From NCBI GenBank assembly GCA_048213135.1, contig PS015238.1, positions 2,072 through 46,652 of the forward strand: a DNA stretch of 44,581 bases. Reading direction: 5' to 3'. Source of the DNA: Reclinomonas americana ATCC 50394 (lineage: Eukaryota > Jakobida > Jakobea > Jakobida). The translations under genes and the position numbers were made by a program. The notes beneath the pieces were generated by a model. It made no database searches. It saw nothing but the letters and a program-made list of their open reading frames with translations, and was not told the origin of the DNA. Positions 1 through 12,100 of the stretch are shown here, piece by piece (within the stretch, counting starts at the first letter, position 1; the number at the start of each line of letters is the position of its first letter).

Positions 1-62
1 AGCGACACGTACATGTGCACTCGTTGCTCTTATCGCTGGCATTTCTCTCATGTAACTCGCAG

Positions 63-2261
63 GATCTGCAACGCTCACTGGGCATCCTGGTGGCGCTGGT
101 GCTGTTGGACTTTGAGGATGCCACCGAGTTGTATCACACACGCGAGAATGTGCGCATAATGTTGCGGCCTGTGACGGCTCAGAACGAAGGCGAAATCCGC
201 TTCCGTGTCATGAGCTACTGGATGAGGAGACTGCGAAAACTAGAGCAGTTCCACGTGCTGGGCGAGGGCAATCTGGAGGGCTCTGTGCTCGACGCATACG
301 CCGCCGACGAGTTGCACTATCAGGTAAGGCGCGCCGTCATTCAGCCGCGGCATTCGGTCCACTCATCCTGCACCTCTCCCGCAGACTCTGGTGGCCTACT
401 TGCGCGACGATAAGACGCCGGAGGGTCGCGACCTGGCGGCGTCTGCGGCCTCTGCCTTCTACACCTTGCAACTCCAGGTGCCGGCAAAGGATCTGGAAAT
501 CATTCTCGGCCGCGCGCTGGAGGTGAGCAATGCAAAGAGAGATGTGAGAGCGCGACTCGGTGACCAATGATTATCGTCGCAGATTCTGAAGGACTCGCGT
601 GCCGCCGATTCGCACCAGTATGCCAACACCATCAAGTGCTTGGGCTGGCTGTACACGTACAATCAGGAGTGGGAGCTGGCAGTGGCATTCTTGGTGCGTC
701 TCCTGGTGTTGTTGCCTATCTCTTCCCGTGGTGCTCACAATGCTATGGCACAGGAGCGAGCGGTCGACATGTTGGCACGTTTGGTCACCGCCGACACGGC
801 GGCCTCGAGCAAATCTGCGCCATCAAGCACCACACCGTCACCAACACGTGCGTCGAGCGCGTATGTGTGTGTGTGTGTACTCGTGTGGGAAGGAAGAAAT
901 GGTCTCACACACGCACACGCCGCCACAGACACGTCCACCACAGACGAAGGCACGGCAGGTGAAAAGGTCGATGGCGTCACGGCGGGAGCGAACGGAAGCA
1001 GCGCAGATGAGGTTCTGGTCACCAAGGCCATGCGACCTCGACTGATCGATCTGTGCATCGCCAAGTGCCACCTGGCCTACGTGCTGGCCGAGTTCAAGAA
1101 GGATTTCGATCGCGCAGAGTGGGAGGCCAACTCGGCGATGCAAGTGGTGGAGTCAGTAATCACAGCCGAACATCCGTTGTATGCCATGGTCCGAGCGACA
1201 ATGGGTTGCATCATTTGGCGCAAGGTGCGATAACCGCAACACATGTCTTGTTTCTATGTGTGTGTTTGTGTGTGTTGCTTGCTCACGCACAGCGATGGCG
1301 GAACAGGTCCAAACGCACGGAGAGACCGACCAGTTGGTGGCCCGGGGTCGCGAGGCATTTACGCAGGCGATTCACTGCCGTGAGGTGGCGATTGGCCAGT
1401 GGGACCCAGAAGTCGCGTTCTACAAGAGCAACTTTGCTCTCTTCTTGAAGGAGGTCGGGTTCTTGGAGCAGGCCGAGTCGTTGCGTAAGCATGTCAGTTA
1501 TTATCTCTCTGGTGCTGCAGGCATCATCTCACCGTGCACGAGCAGAGTATTCCTCGACTCGCTGTCGGTGATGGAAAACGTGGTGGGATTGGAGAATCCG
1601 AATGGGTGCCGTGCGCTGGAGAATGTGGCCTACTTTTACCAACGCAAGGGCGACATTCCCATGATGATGACGTATTTGCGGCGCGCTCTCATCATGCATC
1701 GAAAGGTGTTTGGCCGCGACTTTTGGAAGAGCAAGGAACTGCGGTGAGTGAGACAGAAGAAGAAGTGGTGTGGTGTGTGAGTGCGAGGGGGGGGAAGCTG
1801 ACAANNNNNNNNNNNNNNNNNNNNTGTCACGAATGTTGCAGTGATGTGTTGTTCGCCTTGTTGCCGTCGAATCACTTGTTGACCGACGAATTCTGCGTGC
1901 GCGCTGGAGAGCTGATGAAGTTCCGCGGCACATTCAAGAGCTGGAAGCCACGCTACCTGCTGTTGGATGGCCTGCTCAACGTTTTTGTGCTGTACCGGTC
2001 AAAAGAAAAGGTTTCGGCATTGCTTCTTGTTTGTTTTTTCCGCCAGTGGCTGACCCAGTTGGTCAGACGGAGTTGCCCAAGTACATTATCCGCCTGGAGA
2101 ACGTGCAGGGAGTGCAATCGGTGGACACGCACAAGCGGCCACACTGCTTCCAGATCAAGGTCAACGAGACGACACACATTTTTGCCGCCGCATCGCAGGA
2201 GGACAAGGAGCGGTGGTTGTTAGCCATTAACGAGCTGCTCTACGGCCTCGGCCATCAGTAA
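63..2261 (+). CDS. Kinesin-light-chain-like TPR protein with C-terminal PH domain (5' partial)
   Basis: A multi-exon gene entering from the left edge; the first visible exon follows an AG at 61-62. Spliced pieces read as helical TPR-type repeats, for example around 590-690 (HQYANTIKCLGWLYTYNQEW), 1040-1220 and 1560-1740 (ALENVAYFYQRKGDIPMMM), the last in the style of kinesin light chains. After a 20-N gap the C-terminus is a PH domain (about 1880-2250): MKFRGTFKSWKPRYLLLDG gives the first strands, and KERWLLAINELL at 2205-2240 gives the C-terminal helix with its conserved Trp. The stop is TAA 2259-2261. TPRs normally bind proteins, and PH domains bind phosphoinositides or proteins, so an adaptor at membranes is a reasonable inference, but no specific partner is indicated. 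The intron near 866-905 is GT/CA-rich. The start codon lies outside the window and the exon limits around the gap are uncertain. Confidence 0.75.
1805..1824. other. Assembly gap (20 N)
   Basis: A run of exactly 20 N between the TPR and PH parts of the first gene. Its length is probably nominal, so phase across it cannot be trusted. Confidence 0.95.
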
Positions 2262-2370
2262 GCAGTAGTACTAGTCTTGTTTTTGTTTGTCGTCGCGTCA
2301 TTGGGGGGAAAATTTAAGGAGGTGCAGTGAAGAAAAAACTACCCTCGTACACAGATAACGCAGGGAAAAG

Positions 2371-3115
2371 NNNNNNNNNNNNNNNNNNNNNNNNNNNNNN
2401 NNNNNNNNNNNNNNNNNNNNNNNNNNNNNNNNNNNNNNNNNNNNNNNNNNNNNNNNNNNNNNNNNNNNNNNNNNNNNNNNNNNNNNNNNNNNNNNNNNNN
2501 NNNNNNNNNNNNNNNNNNNNNNNNNNNNNNNNNNNNNNNNNNNNNNNNNNNNNNNNNNNNNNNNNNNNNNNNNNNNNNNNNNNNNNNNNNNNNNNNNNNN
2601 NNNNNNNNNNNNNNNNNNNNNNNNNNNNNNNNNNNNNNNNNNNNNNNNNNNNNNNNNNNNNNNNNNNNNNNNNNNNNNNNNNNNNNNNNNNNNNNNNNNN
2701 NNNNNNNNNNNNNNNNNNNNNNNNNNNNNNNNNNNNNNNNNNNNNNNNNNNNNNNNNNNNNNNNNNNNNNNNNNNNNNNNNNNNNNNNNNNNNNNNNNNN
2801 NNNNNNNNNNNNNNNNNNNNNNNNNNNNNNNNNNNNNNNNNNNNNNNNNNNNNNNNNNNNNNNNNNNNNNNNNNNNNNNNNNNNNNNNNNNNNNNNNNNN
2901 NNNNNNNNNNNNNNNNNNNNNNNNNNNNNNNNNNNNNNNNNNNNNNNNNNNNNNNNNNNNNNNNNNNNNNNNNNNNNNNNNNNNNNNNNNNNNNNNNNNN
3001 NNNNNNNNNNNNNNNNNNNNNNNNNNNNNNNNNNNNNNNNNNNNNNNNNNNNNNNNNNNNNNNNNNNNNNNNNNNNNNNNNNNNNNNNNNNNNNNNNNNN
3101 NNNNNNNNNNNNNNN
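2371..3115. other. Assembly gap (745 N)
   Basis: Undetermined sequence between the end of the TPR-PH gene and the first visible exon of the fatty-acid hydroxylase. The missing N-terminus of the hydroxylase, and a cytochrome b5 domain if it had one, would lie here. Bases 2262-2370 before it contain no gene that I can see. Confidence 0.95.
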
Positions 3116-3125
3116 GTGGGTGCGA

Positions 3126-3127
<2 letters not shown>

Positions 3128-3174
<47 letters not shown>
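3128..3174. repeat. (CT)n microsatellite
   Basis: About 23 uninterrupted CT units directly after the N gap. They sit in what is probably an intron of the hydroxylase gene, ahead of the acceptor AG at 3220-3221. The repeat probably explains why the assembly broke here. Frames reading Ser-Leu repeats through it are not genes. Confidence 0.95.
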
Positions 3175-3176
<2 letters not shown>

Positions 3177-3221
3177 CCACCACGTGTTGTGTTCGGAAAT
3201 CATCACTCACCTGATGTGCAG

Positions 3222-4259
3222 CCACTCGTCTCACCGGCGCTCTCTGCTTCTTCGTGTGGATGTCGGGATTCGCACTGTACACGTTGGACGAGTGGATCAT
3301 TCATCGCGTTCTGTTCCACATGGTGGCGCTCGTTGCGTTTTCGCCCACCACATCTGTCATGCATCCTCGTCGCTGTGACAACTGACGGACGTGCGCACGC
3401 GTGCAGAAAGCCAAGTGGCCCGACCGCATCTACTACATTGTGCACGGGCGGCATCACAAGAAGCCGGACGAGTACGATCGCGTCGTGCTGCCGGTGGCAC
3501 ACCAGTGGGTGCTGGTGTTCATCATGACCACGTTCTTCCACAGTGCGTTCTCACTGCATGAGATGCGATGCGGATCACTGGTGAGGCTGACATGCGTGTC
3601 GACGTGCAGTTGCCTTGATCTTGCCGCTCGGTGGTGTCTTTACGCACACGTGCGCTCTCGGCTCTGGCATGATGGCCGGCTACCTCTTGTACGAGATTGT
3701 GCATCTGTACTCGCACCAGCATCCGCTGATCATGGCGGTGCCATTCTTCCGCTTCCTCGAATCGTCGCGTGATTACCACGGCTTCCACCACCACGGCGAC
3801 TCGTCCAAGGCGTACGGCTTTTGTTGCGTACTTGTGCTATTCACGGTGGCGTGTTCTTTCTCACTCATTCGATGCAACGAATAGGCTCGCCGGTGTGGGA
3901 CTGGGTGTTTGGCACCATTCCGAATGTGCGTGGCCTCTTCCAAGTCATGATAGTCACACGCGACACGCAACTCACTCTCTCTCTCTCTCTCTGTTGCTGC
4001 AGGACCCGCATCTCAATCCGTTCTCCCTGTCGGCCATGAACACAATCCCCGGCTTCCTCGCCGCCCTGCCGCTGCCCATTCCATTCTACCACTGGCTGAT
4101 GATGTCATGGGCCGATGTGCCGGCCACCAAGGTGCCACTGTCCACCAAGTTGCGTCTCTCCACTCCTCTTCACAGTCACCGTGTGTGCACCTGGCACTGA
4201 CTCTTTTTATCCCCTGCACCGAGCACAGATCGGTCACCGAGTGACCCAATTGTTCTGCA
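3222..4259 (+). CDS. Fatty-acid 2-hydroxylase (FA2H/Scs7-like), partial at both ends
   Basis: An integral membrane di-iron hydroxylase of the FA2H/Scs7 type, which in known members adds an (R)-2-hydroxyl to fatty acids for sphingolipids in the ER. Inferred exons are 3222-3322, 3407-3542, 3610-3822, 3885-3925, 4003-4131 and 4229-4259 (cut by a gap); phases join. Visible landmarks, in order: a membrane helix ending in LDEWIIHRVLFH, the family's first histidine box; HGRHHKKP; a long hydrophobic stretch; GYLLYEIVHLYSHQHP; RDYHGFHHHGD, an HxxHH box; and SPVWDWVFGT, the usual motif after the last box. Choosing the donor at 3543 gives a continuous membrane segment, whereas reading straight on does not keep frame. 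The N-terminal part is lost in the 745-N gap and the last few residues in the 20-N gap at 4260. No cytochrome b5 domain is visible. Confidence 0.85.
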
Positions 4260-4279
4260 NNNNNNNNNNNNNNNNNNNN
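4260..4279. other. Assembly gap (20 N)
   Basis: A nominal 20-N gap just inside the 3' end of the hydroxylase gene. The 319 bases after it (4280-4598) hold only CT/CA-rich sequence and no convincing exon, apart from a possible few C-terminal hydroxylase codons. Confidence 0.95.
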
Positions 4280-4598
4280 GCACTCTTTCCCTCTCTCACT
4301 CTCTCATATACACACACCTTGATGCCCATGGGAGCTCTCTGCTGCAGAACACGAGTGTCGACAATCACGCGTCCTGCACAACTCGTCACGATTGTCGGAT
4401 GAACTTCATATCAGTTTCGTTTGCAGCTTCAGCTTCGTCTGCTGAGAGGCAGAGCATGCTGACTGAGTACGGCACTCGCTCTTTCTCTCTCCACCTTGCA
4501 CGTCTTGCCTTATGTCTGACGATCAGAGTGAAGCGCGTGGAGCCCATCGAGACACGACTCTCACTTAAGCGCCATACAATAATACAACAACGCGCGCC

Positions 4599-6065
4599 CT
4601 ACAGCACAGCGCAGCAGCCTCCACCACCCACACGACCGGGAGCGGGCCGAGGAGTTGGCATTCGCATGTCGGGATTCAAAAACGCCTGCTTAATAAGAGT
4701 GAGTCGACTAATTGCAATTGAAGCCGCAACAGACACGAGTGGCGACGCAACAAGCACGGCTGCATCGAACACGTCCTTGATGCCCACAAAGTCGAGCGCA
4801 CTGCACTCCACAAACGCCACCGCGCCGATTGCTCGCGCACACTGGTCGCCCTCGGCGGTTTGCACTTGCGGCGGCCTGGGACTGTCGGCCGTGTGTCGCA
4901 AATCGATCTTGGTGGCCACCAGCACCACCTTGGGCGTTGTCGTCCGTTGCTTCAACTCGGGCAACCACTGCGCGATGATGATGAGAAGGGGAGAGGCGAC
5001 GATGATGCGCATAGCAAAACATGCATACCACGTCGGTGATATTGGCAAACGAGGCTCGGTTGTCGACACTGTAGCACAAGACGAACACATCGGCCTCCTC
5101 GTACGCCACTCGCCGCAGTCGAGCTGGTGCGAACAGTGTGTGCGTGAGAGCGAGAGACAAGGAGCGAAATAGGTCCACAAGCGCACACACCGAAATCCTC
5201 TTGCCCTGTGTATGTATGTGTGTGCGCACGCAGCGAGTAAGCAACCACGCAAGCCACTGGTGAGCAGAGAAGACAGAGACAAGGAGGGAAAGCACACTCA
5301 CCGCCCGTGTCATGCAACACAATATCCAAACTATCGGCTGCAGATGTTGGTGCGCTGCGCTCCCACCATCAGTGAGAGAGAGAGAGAGAGTGAGAGAGAA
5401 GCGGGCAGAGAGAGACGCGAGCACACCTCGGCTGCTCGCCCTCTTTCCACGCAGTCATTGGAGGAACTTGCACCGAAGGAGTCCTGATGATAATCATCAT
5501 CGCCGTGAGTGAACATAACGACATAACAACAGCCGTGTGTTGCATGCGCGCAACGTTGCCTCCAGCTCTGTTCTGTTAAGAGGGACGTTGACCGTGTACA
5601 CTGTGTGTGTGGAAGCGCACGTGTGTGTGAGAGAAAGAGATTGCATGCGTGATGATGACAACAATCCAACCACTGCAGCACAGGCGGGAAGTCAGTCATC
5701 TCATCACATGCACACTCACTCTCTCACTCAGACACACTGTGTCGCACGCAACTCGAGCACTGTGGGAGCAAAGGCACGACCGGCGTCGGTGAACTCCTCC
5801 GTTAGGCGACCGCGCAAGTATGACAGCAAGAGACACGTTTTGCCTGCGAGAGCACACGCTGTGTGTGTGAGTTGCCTCTGTCACATGCGCTCTTGGTGAG
5901 CACAGACACAGACCAACAGAGCCATCGCCGACAACAACGCCTGTGAGGAGAGCAGTGTGAGTGAGTGGTGCCCTCTCTGTGCTCTCTCTCTCTCTCTGTC
6001 TCCCTCGTTGTCACCACGCAACAGTTGAATGAGGGCGGAGGCTGAGCAGCAGCTGTTTCTGCCAT
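4599..6065 (-). CDS. Rho-family-like small GTPase with CAAX box, atypical switch II
   Basis: Spliced on the minus strand from 6065: exons about 6065-6020, 5940-5914, 5843-5748, 5600-5565, 5330-5302, 5123-5029 and 4967-4599, the last probably holding one more intron near 4757-4686. The G motifs appear in order: VVVGDGSVGKT (P-loop), FAPTVLE (switch I), HDTGG (G3), VATKIDL (G4) and ECSAL (G5). The protein ends CCAVL, a CAAX box with terminal Leu that favours geranylgeranylation. ADVFVLCYSVDNRASFANI is typical of Rho proteins. Two oddities: the usual Gln after G3 is missing (the joined exons read DTGG-A-RLRR), and the region of the Rho insert helix looks short. The first intron fits only with a GC-AG boundary. 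A membrane-anchored signalling switch is likely; effectors cannot be told. Exon limits are my own reading. Confidence 0.82.
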
Positions 6066-6161
6066 GTTCCGCTCCAAAACAACAGACGGAGGAAGAGTGC
6101 TGGAAGGACGGCGGACACTTTTTGTATGTGTGGTTTGCATTAAAAAGGAAAATCGTCACTC

Positions 6162-9100
6162 TCATGGTCTCTGCCAGGAGGACGGTGTCGGTGCGGAGCC
6201 GACGGAGGCGGTGCCGGAGAGCTGATGAAAGGCGAGTGCCGAAGCGGAGGTGCCGGCGCCGGACGACGTTGTGCTGCTGCACACGGGCGGGTTGAAGACG
6301 GCGACTGGAATACCGTGCTGGAGGTGTAGTGCGCGGACGCAGAACATGAGGAAGCGGTAGACGTTGAAGACGCCGCTGGAGTGGTTCGGCACGGAGGGTG
6401 ATGCAGTGCCTGCTGTTGCTGCTGCCGCTGCTGCTGCGGCTGCTGAGGAGGCGCTGCCAGCTGACGAGTGTGAGGATGAGCCGGTTGACGAAGCAGATCC
6501 ACTGGACATTCCGGTCGGCGCGGCACCGGACTCGCCCGTCAATTGCCCCTTCCGCGAGTACCACTCCTGTGCGCGCATGAGGAACTTAACAGCGTCCTTG
6601 GTCTTGCGCTCGGGCACAAAGAGCAGCGTGCAGTCGGGTCGGTAGCTGTGTGTGTGCACGCAGGCGGAGCAGTCAGCGAGACTGTCTGTCTTCATGCGAC
6701 ACACATGTAAGACACAAACCTCAGCAGCGTGATCAACACCTCGGAGACGTCGATCAGATCGGCCCAGGTGAAGAGGAACACGGGCAGGTTGAAGGATTCG
6801 GTGTTCGAGTCGATTTGCGTGATGACGTCGAGTGGCGACACCTGCAGCTGCCCCACGTCGAGGAAGCGCACGTACTTGTACTTGCGCCGGTAAGACGAGT
6901 CGCTCTTGCCGAGTCGGATCAGCGGCGTGTGGAATGGCGAGTTCGACGAGGCGTCGGTAATGGCGTCGGGCACCTCGTTGCGCAGATGCATGGCATGGAA
7001 GTACAGCTCAGCAATGTCGGCCTTGCGCTGTCGCTCCTGGGCCGCGAACGCCTTGGCATCGGTCACCGACGAGGCGTAGCACGCAAAGTACTTGGGCACG
7101 AGCCAGTTGCCGGACCGCTCCGTTGTCTGTGCCAACGAGTGAGTGAATAAAAAAAGAGTCCACAGCTCATCTCTCCACAGACCTCAGACAGGTGGCGAGC
7201 CAGCAGACTCTCCAGCGTAAACGAACGCGCCAGCAGCGCCTGGAACATGAGCTCCCACGGGAACAGACGCAGCGAGTGGTTCGTCAGCAGGTACAGCGGC
7301 GCTGGTGGCACTCGCGTTGTGTGCAGATCGGGGAACTTTGGCGCATCACTGGTGAAAATGCGCGCCAACAGACCACGCGACTGCGGTGCCTGTGGCGACT
7401 CGCTCGTCACGTCGGCCAGCGCGCACGGCATGCCTTGCGCCTGCATGCCGACATACGCAAATGGACCCGTAAACACCGTGTCGCGCAACACCTCCGCGAA
7501 GCGAACGGCATCCTCCACAGCCGAAGTACCCGCCGCCTTCTTCTCCACACGACCCTGACTGACGAGTGCTCCGAGGAACTCTTGCACCTCACTGTCGAGC
7601 GTGGTCGCCGCTCCGGCCACCAGCGTGTCACCAATCACGTCCGATCCGGTGAGACGCAGTGCCGAGGAGCGACGCATCGATGCGGCGGTCTCGCCACCAA
7701 TCGACGTGGACGAAGATCGCTGACGTCCACTAAACGGATGCACCGAGGTGAAGCCAGTTCCGGGAAGGTAGAACACCACCACGTCGTACAGCTGGATGGC
7801 ATACACCAACTTGCCGAGGAGCCGCGGAGGCGTCCGTGTCACCGGGAACGGACTGGTGGCACTGCTGGCGGCACCTAGTGAGGGCACAGCCAAGCCGCCA
7901 CTCTTGCCGTGGAAGAGGCCTCCGAACTCGGGATCGGCCGACGGTGGTCGACCAGCAGCAGAGGCACCACTCACTGGAGCTGCGGTCGAGCAGGGGCCGA
8001 ATGAGCACAATCGACAAGAGAGCAAAAGGAGGGGAAAAACTGAGTGCCCTCTCTCTCTCCGACTCACCAATGGGGCTGAAGAGGCCACGCACTCCACCGT
8101 CGAACACCGACGATCCTTGCAAGTTGGGCGCACTGGTCATGCTGGGCAGGTGACCACCCAAGCCACCGCCACCGCCACCACCACCGACGCCACCGACGCC
8201 AACGCCAACACCACCACCACCCGACGCAGTGGTGAACGACGCCGCGCGAATGTACTCCATCAAGTTCACCAATCGCCTCGCAATTCTCCGATTCTGCTGC
8301 TGGAACTCCACCTGCACACAAACCCCGAGTGTATTGTGTGAGAAAGAAAAATGGAGGGGAAAGTGCGCTCTTCTCACTCACATCCGACAGTTGACCACGC
8401 GAGTACGACCGCGAAATGAGACGCAGGCGGTAGAAGAGATTCCAGCCGCGCTCGGCGTAGCGTTCCATGTCGAGCGTCAGGTTGAGGGCGTTGGCTTGCA
8501 GTTTCTGCAAGGGACCACCAGTCAGTTATCAGGTGACAGATGCTGGCAGGGGGAGGAGAGACATTGGCTGACCTGCGAGGCCGTGGAGCGCACAGTCTGC
8601 GAGCCAATCATGGAGAACCAAGTGCACATGCGACTTCTCCTCCGCGAACTCTTCCAGCTGCCCGATCCCGACGAACTGCCACTTGAGCTGCCCACGGATC
8701 CATACCGGCGACCATTTGTGGTTCTGTGACACAGCCAGTCAGCGGCGCAACACACACACACACACACAGCAGGGAGAGGGACACGAGAACAACGCAACAG
8801 GCTGCCAACACGCCTTGTCCGCGTCCCCGACGACGAGTCCAGCGGAGTGCCGTGGAAAGTGGAAAAGTAGTTGCGCTGTGGTGTGGAGGTGGCCGTGTTC
8901 TTGGCACGACTGCGACGTGCCTCCAGTGCCTGTTTCCGTCTTTCGTGACTGCGCGTCGTGTATCCCGACATGATGCCGGCACCGCCAGACGCAGAACCAC
9001 CAGGGGCTGCCGCGGTGGTGGTCGACGACGACGACGAAGAGCTGTCGCTGCCACTCACAGTGTCGCGAACGGCAGAGAAACTCGGTCGTGGTCTCCGTCT

Positions 9101-12100
9101 GCACATCACACAAGTGAGCGGTAGGTCGGCGGCGAAGACGGCGGACACAAGTATTCGCGCAACTCGTCAGAGGTCATCACAGGTACTGCGCCATCTTCCG
9201 GTGACTCCTCCACAGGTCGCTTCCTCGCCTGCGTACATCAATCAGCAACTCACGCCCTGCCGTGGCAACAAAAGCATTTGTGTGCATTACGCACCTCGTG
9301 CAGCTCCATCTCCAGCAAGAACAGCGCGTCGAAAATCATGAGATTCTCATTCACCACCTCCCTGTCGAAGCACACGAGTGCACGCGAGAGCCGCAGCAAA
9401 ATGTCGTAAATCTGCCACATTCACACACACGCAGAACGTCAGCGGCTGCGGGCAGCAAATACGTTGCGCATCGCTCCGCACCTTTTCTACAAACGGAGGC
9501 GGGGCACCGCGTGACAGCAACACGGACGTGCCATCCATGAAAAACGAAAACAGCTGATCTCGACATTCGCTCCAAAACGCGCGCGCAGAAGCTGCAGCGA
9601 TGCACATCAGCGGTGAGGAAGCGCATGCAGCAGGGAGAACTTTCAAATTCAAAAAAAAAACTCACCGGTGCGTTCTTGCAGAATGCGCAGCTCGGCCATC
9701 AGACAGTAACAGTGGAGACTCATGAAAATGTCACACGTCCGAGCCGCATACGTCATGGACACGGTGAGCAACCGATCAATGTCCGACATGTGCAGAACGC
9801 GCTCATCGTCACCGCCCTCTGCATGCACAACGATTGAGTTCACAACAACCGAGTGGACTCGTCCAAAAAAAACCGCACCGCAGTGAAGAAGCGCCACCTC
9901 GCCGTACGGTTGCCGCAAAAGTGCGACCGGCACAAACATGTGGTTGAGCATGGTGCGCGCCTGCGACAAGTAGCACTTGCTCACGCGTCGCTCATCAGCA
10001 ACAATGCGGTAGTAGTGTGCGGCAATCTCGAACGTGTCCAGCGCCAGTGCAACAATGCCACCCACACCGTTGTAGGTGTGGATGTTGTGTTCCAGGGCCA
10101 GCAGCGGCTGCGTCAGGTACTTTGGGAAATGTGAACAAAAGAGTCCACCAGTGATCTGCATGCCGCCGCCAAATCCTGCACGACCTCGGCCGAGTCAGAC
10201 ACACCACCGCATGACATCACACTGCACCGCGTCCACGCTGCTCACCCGTCATGCCAGCCATGGTCAACGTGGTGGGGAACTCGAGCAGATGCTGACGGTC
10301 AGCAATGGCCAACAAGATCTTGCCCTTCATGTACAAGTGCCGACCGAGGCCGCTCAGGTTCACGGGCGAGCACATGGAGAGCAGCACGTCAACCCACAGC
10401 AGCGCCTCGACAAAATAGCCCTGCGGCAAACAAAAAATCAATCAATCAACTGCGACTTGTTGCTCGCGTGGAGCAGACGTGTACACACCCCATGGTAACA
10501 ACACCGGCATGCCAACTCAACCACCGACAGGTCGGCGCGGACAAGACTGCACGCAGAATGTGAGACAGAAGACTCCATGGTGTGAACCGCTTTCCACGCA
10601 CCCTGCGTCACTACTTGATCGCTCTCCTGCAGCACGTCGCGGAACAGGCTCATCCAGCGACCGCGCCAACGTCGCCGTCAGACCCACGGCCTGCTGGAAC
10701 AGACGCTTCTTGAGGTACGCCTGCACATACACACACACAGTGGTGTGAGCAAACACGAAGTAAGACAGGACTACTCGCTTCTCCCCCCATCTGTACCTCG
10801 GCCAAGAGCATGAGAACACCGTGCGCCTTTCCACGTGGCAGATCGGCCTCCTTGAGATCCTCCAGCAGGTCGATCGCACGCTCAAAGTAGTACCCGTCGA
10901 GGAACAGACGCGCAAGCTTGACTTGCAAATGGAGGTAGTTGACGTCGATGCGGTACAAGTAGCCGGTCTCCATCTCGTCCAGCTCATCAATGGCACTCAT
11001 GATGAGCAACTCGGCACCGCGCAAGTCACCTCGCTCCAGCGCCATGTCCGCCAGAATCTCCGAAACGTACACAATCTGGCACAAGACATGGAAATGAGGG
11101 GTGGCGAAGTCGACAGCACTACTGCTTCGTGTATTTCACACACCTCGTTAATGTTGCGATCCTCGCGAGCCTTGCGCAGCACATTGGCGTAGTAATCGGT
11201 GGCTCGTTTCGCGTCGGAATGCTCTCGACATATCAACGCCAAGCGCCGTATCAACGTGTGGTCCGTGTGCCCGGGGTGCATCAGTGCATACAACTGCAGC
11301 GAGCTCTCAAAGCACGCAATCGCGTACATGTACTTGCCGTTCGCCAGCAGAATCTCCGCAAACTGATGAAGCGGAGAATACAGGTGAGGTGAGTAGCTGC
11401 AGTAGCAGCAGAAGCGACAGGACTGTGTGTGCTTCACTTACCTCAGCAAGCACTGCTGCTCCGAGATCAGACAACACGGCGGCAACACAGCGCACGTGTT
11501 GTGGCATGTGGTCGACCACAAAGACGGCCTCGAACAGCAGATTTTCTGCCATCATCACATTGCGCTCGTAGTTGCGCAAATGGAGTCCGAGAAGCCACGC
11601 CATCTTGGCCTTGACCTGCACCCACAAGCAGTTAGGTCATGCACAGGTCCCGTGGAATGTAGCAACGACCCACCTCGGTGAACGATGCAATCTTGCCGTA
11701 CAGCTCCCACATTGCTCGGAGACGAATAGTCGGATCTGTGGCATCCATCGCAAGATCAGCGCCACGAAACCCAACAGCGGAATAGTGAGGAGCAACGCTC
11801 GTGCGTACCAAACACAAACTGAGAAATGGAAGAGAACTGCTCGGTGACAATGCGGTGACAATGTCTCAGGCAATCGTCTGCGAAATCCGCCTCCGAGAAC
11901 TGCGCAAATGACAGCGACTACAACAGCACCAGGTGAGCTTCACAGCGCGGCATACAGCGCATGAAAAACACAGATGCGAACGCACCTCGTCGCGCCGCAG
12001 CGGCAACATCGTGAGTGGACTCTTGCCGGTCAAGTACAGATGCAGGACGCACAAGGCGTCGGCACACAGCTCCTCTTGCGGTGTGTTTTCCAGCAAACCG

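Noticed and set aside
2298-3300. Long open frames across the 745-N gap and the CT repeat
   Set aside because: They consist of undetermined residues plus Ser/Leu or Arg/Glu repeats from a microsatellite; no coding evidence.
3543-3609. Coding read-through HEMRCGSLVRLT in the hydroxylase
   Set aside because: It breaks phase with the next exon; a donor at 3543 restores a continuous membrane helix.
5331-5500. Frame reading RTPSVQVPPMTAWKEGEQ as the Rho switch-I exon
   Set aside because: The true PTV motif lies in the exon 5843-5748 and the exon 5600-5565 (YTVNVPLNRTEL) continues it in phase; this stretch is intronic.
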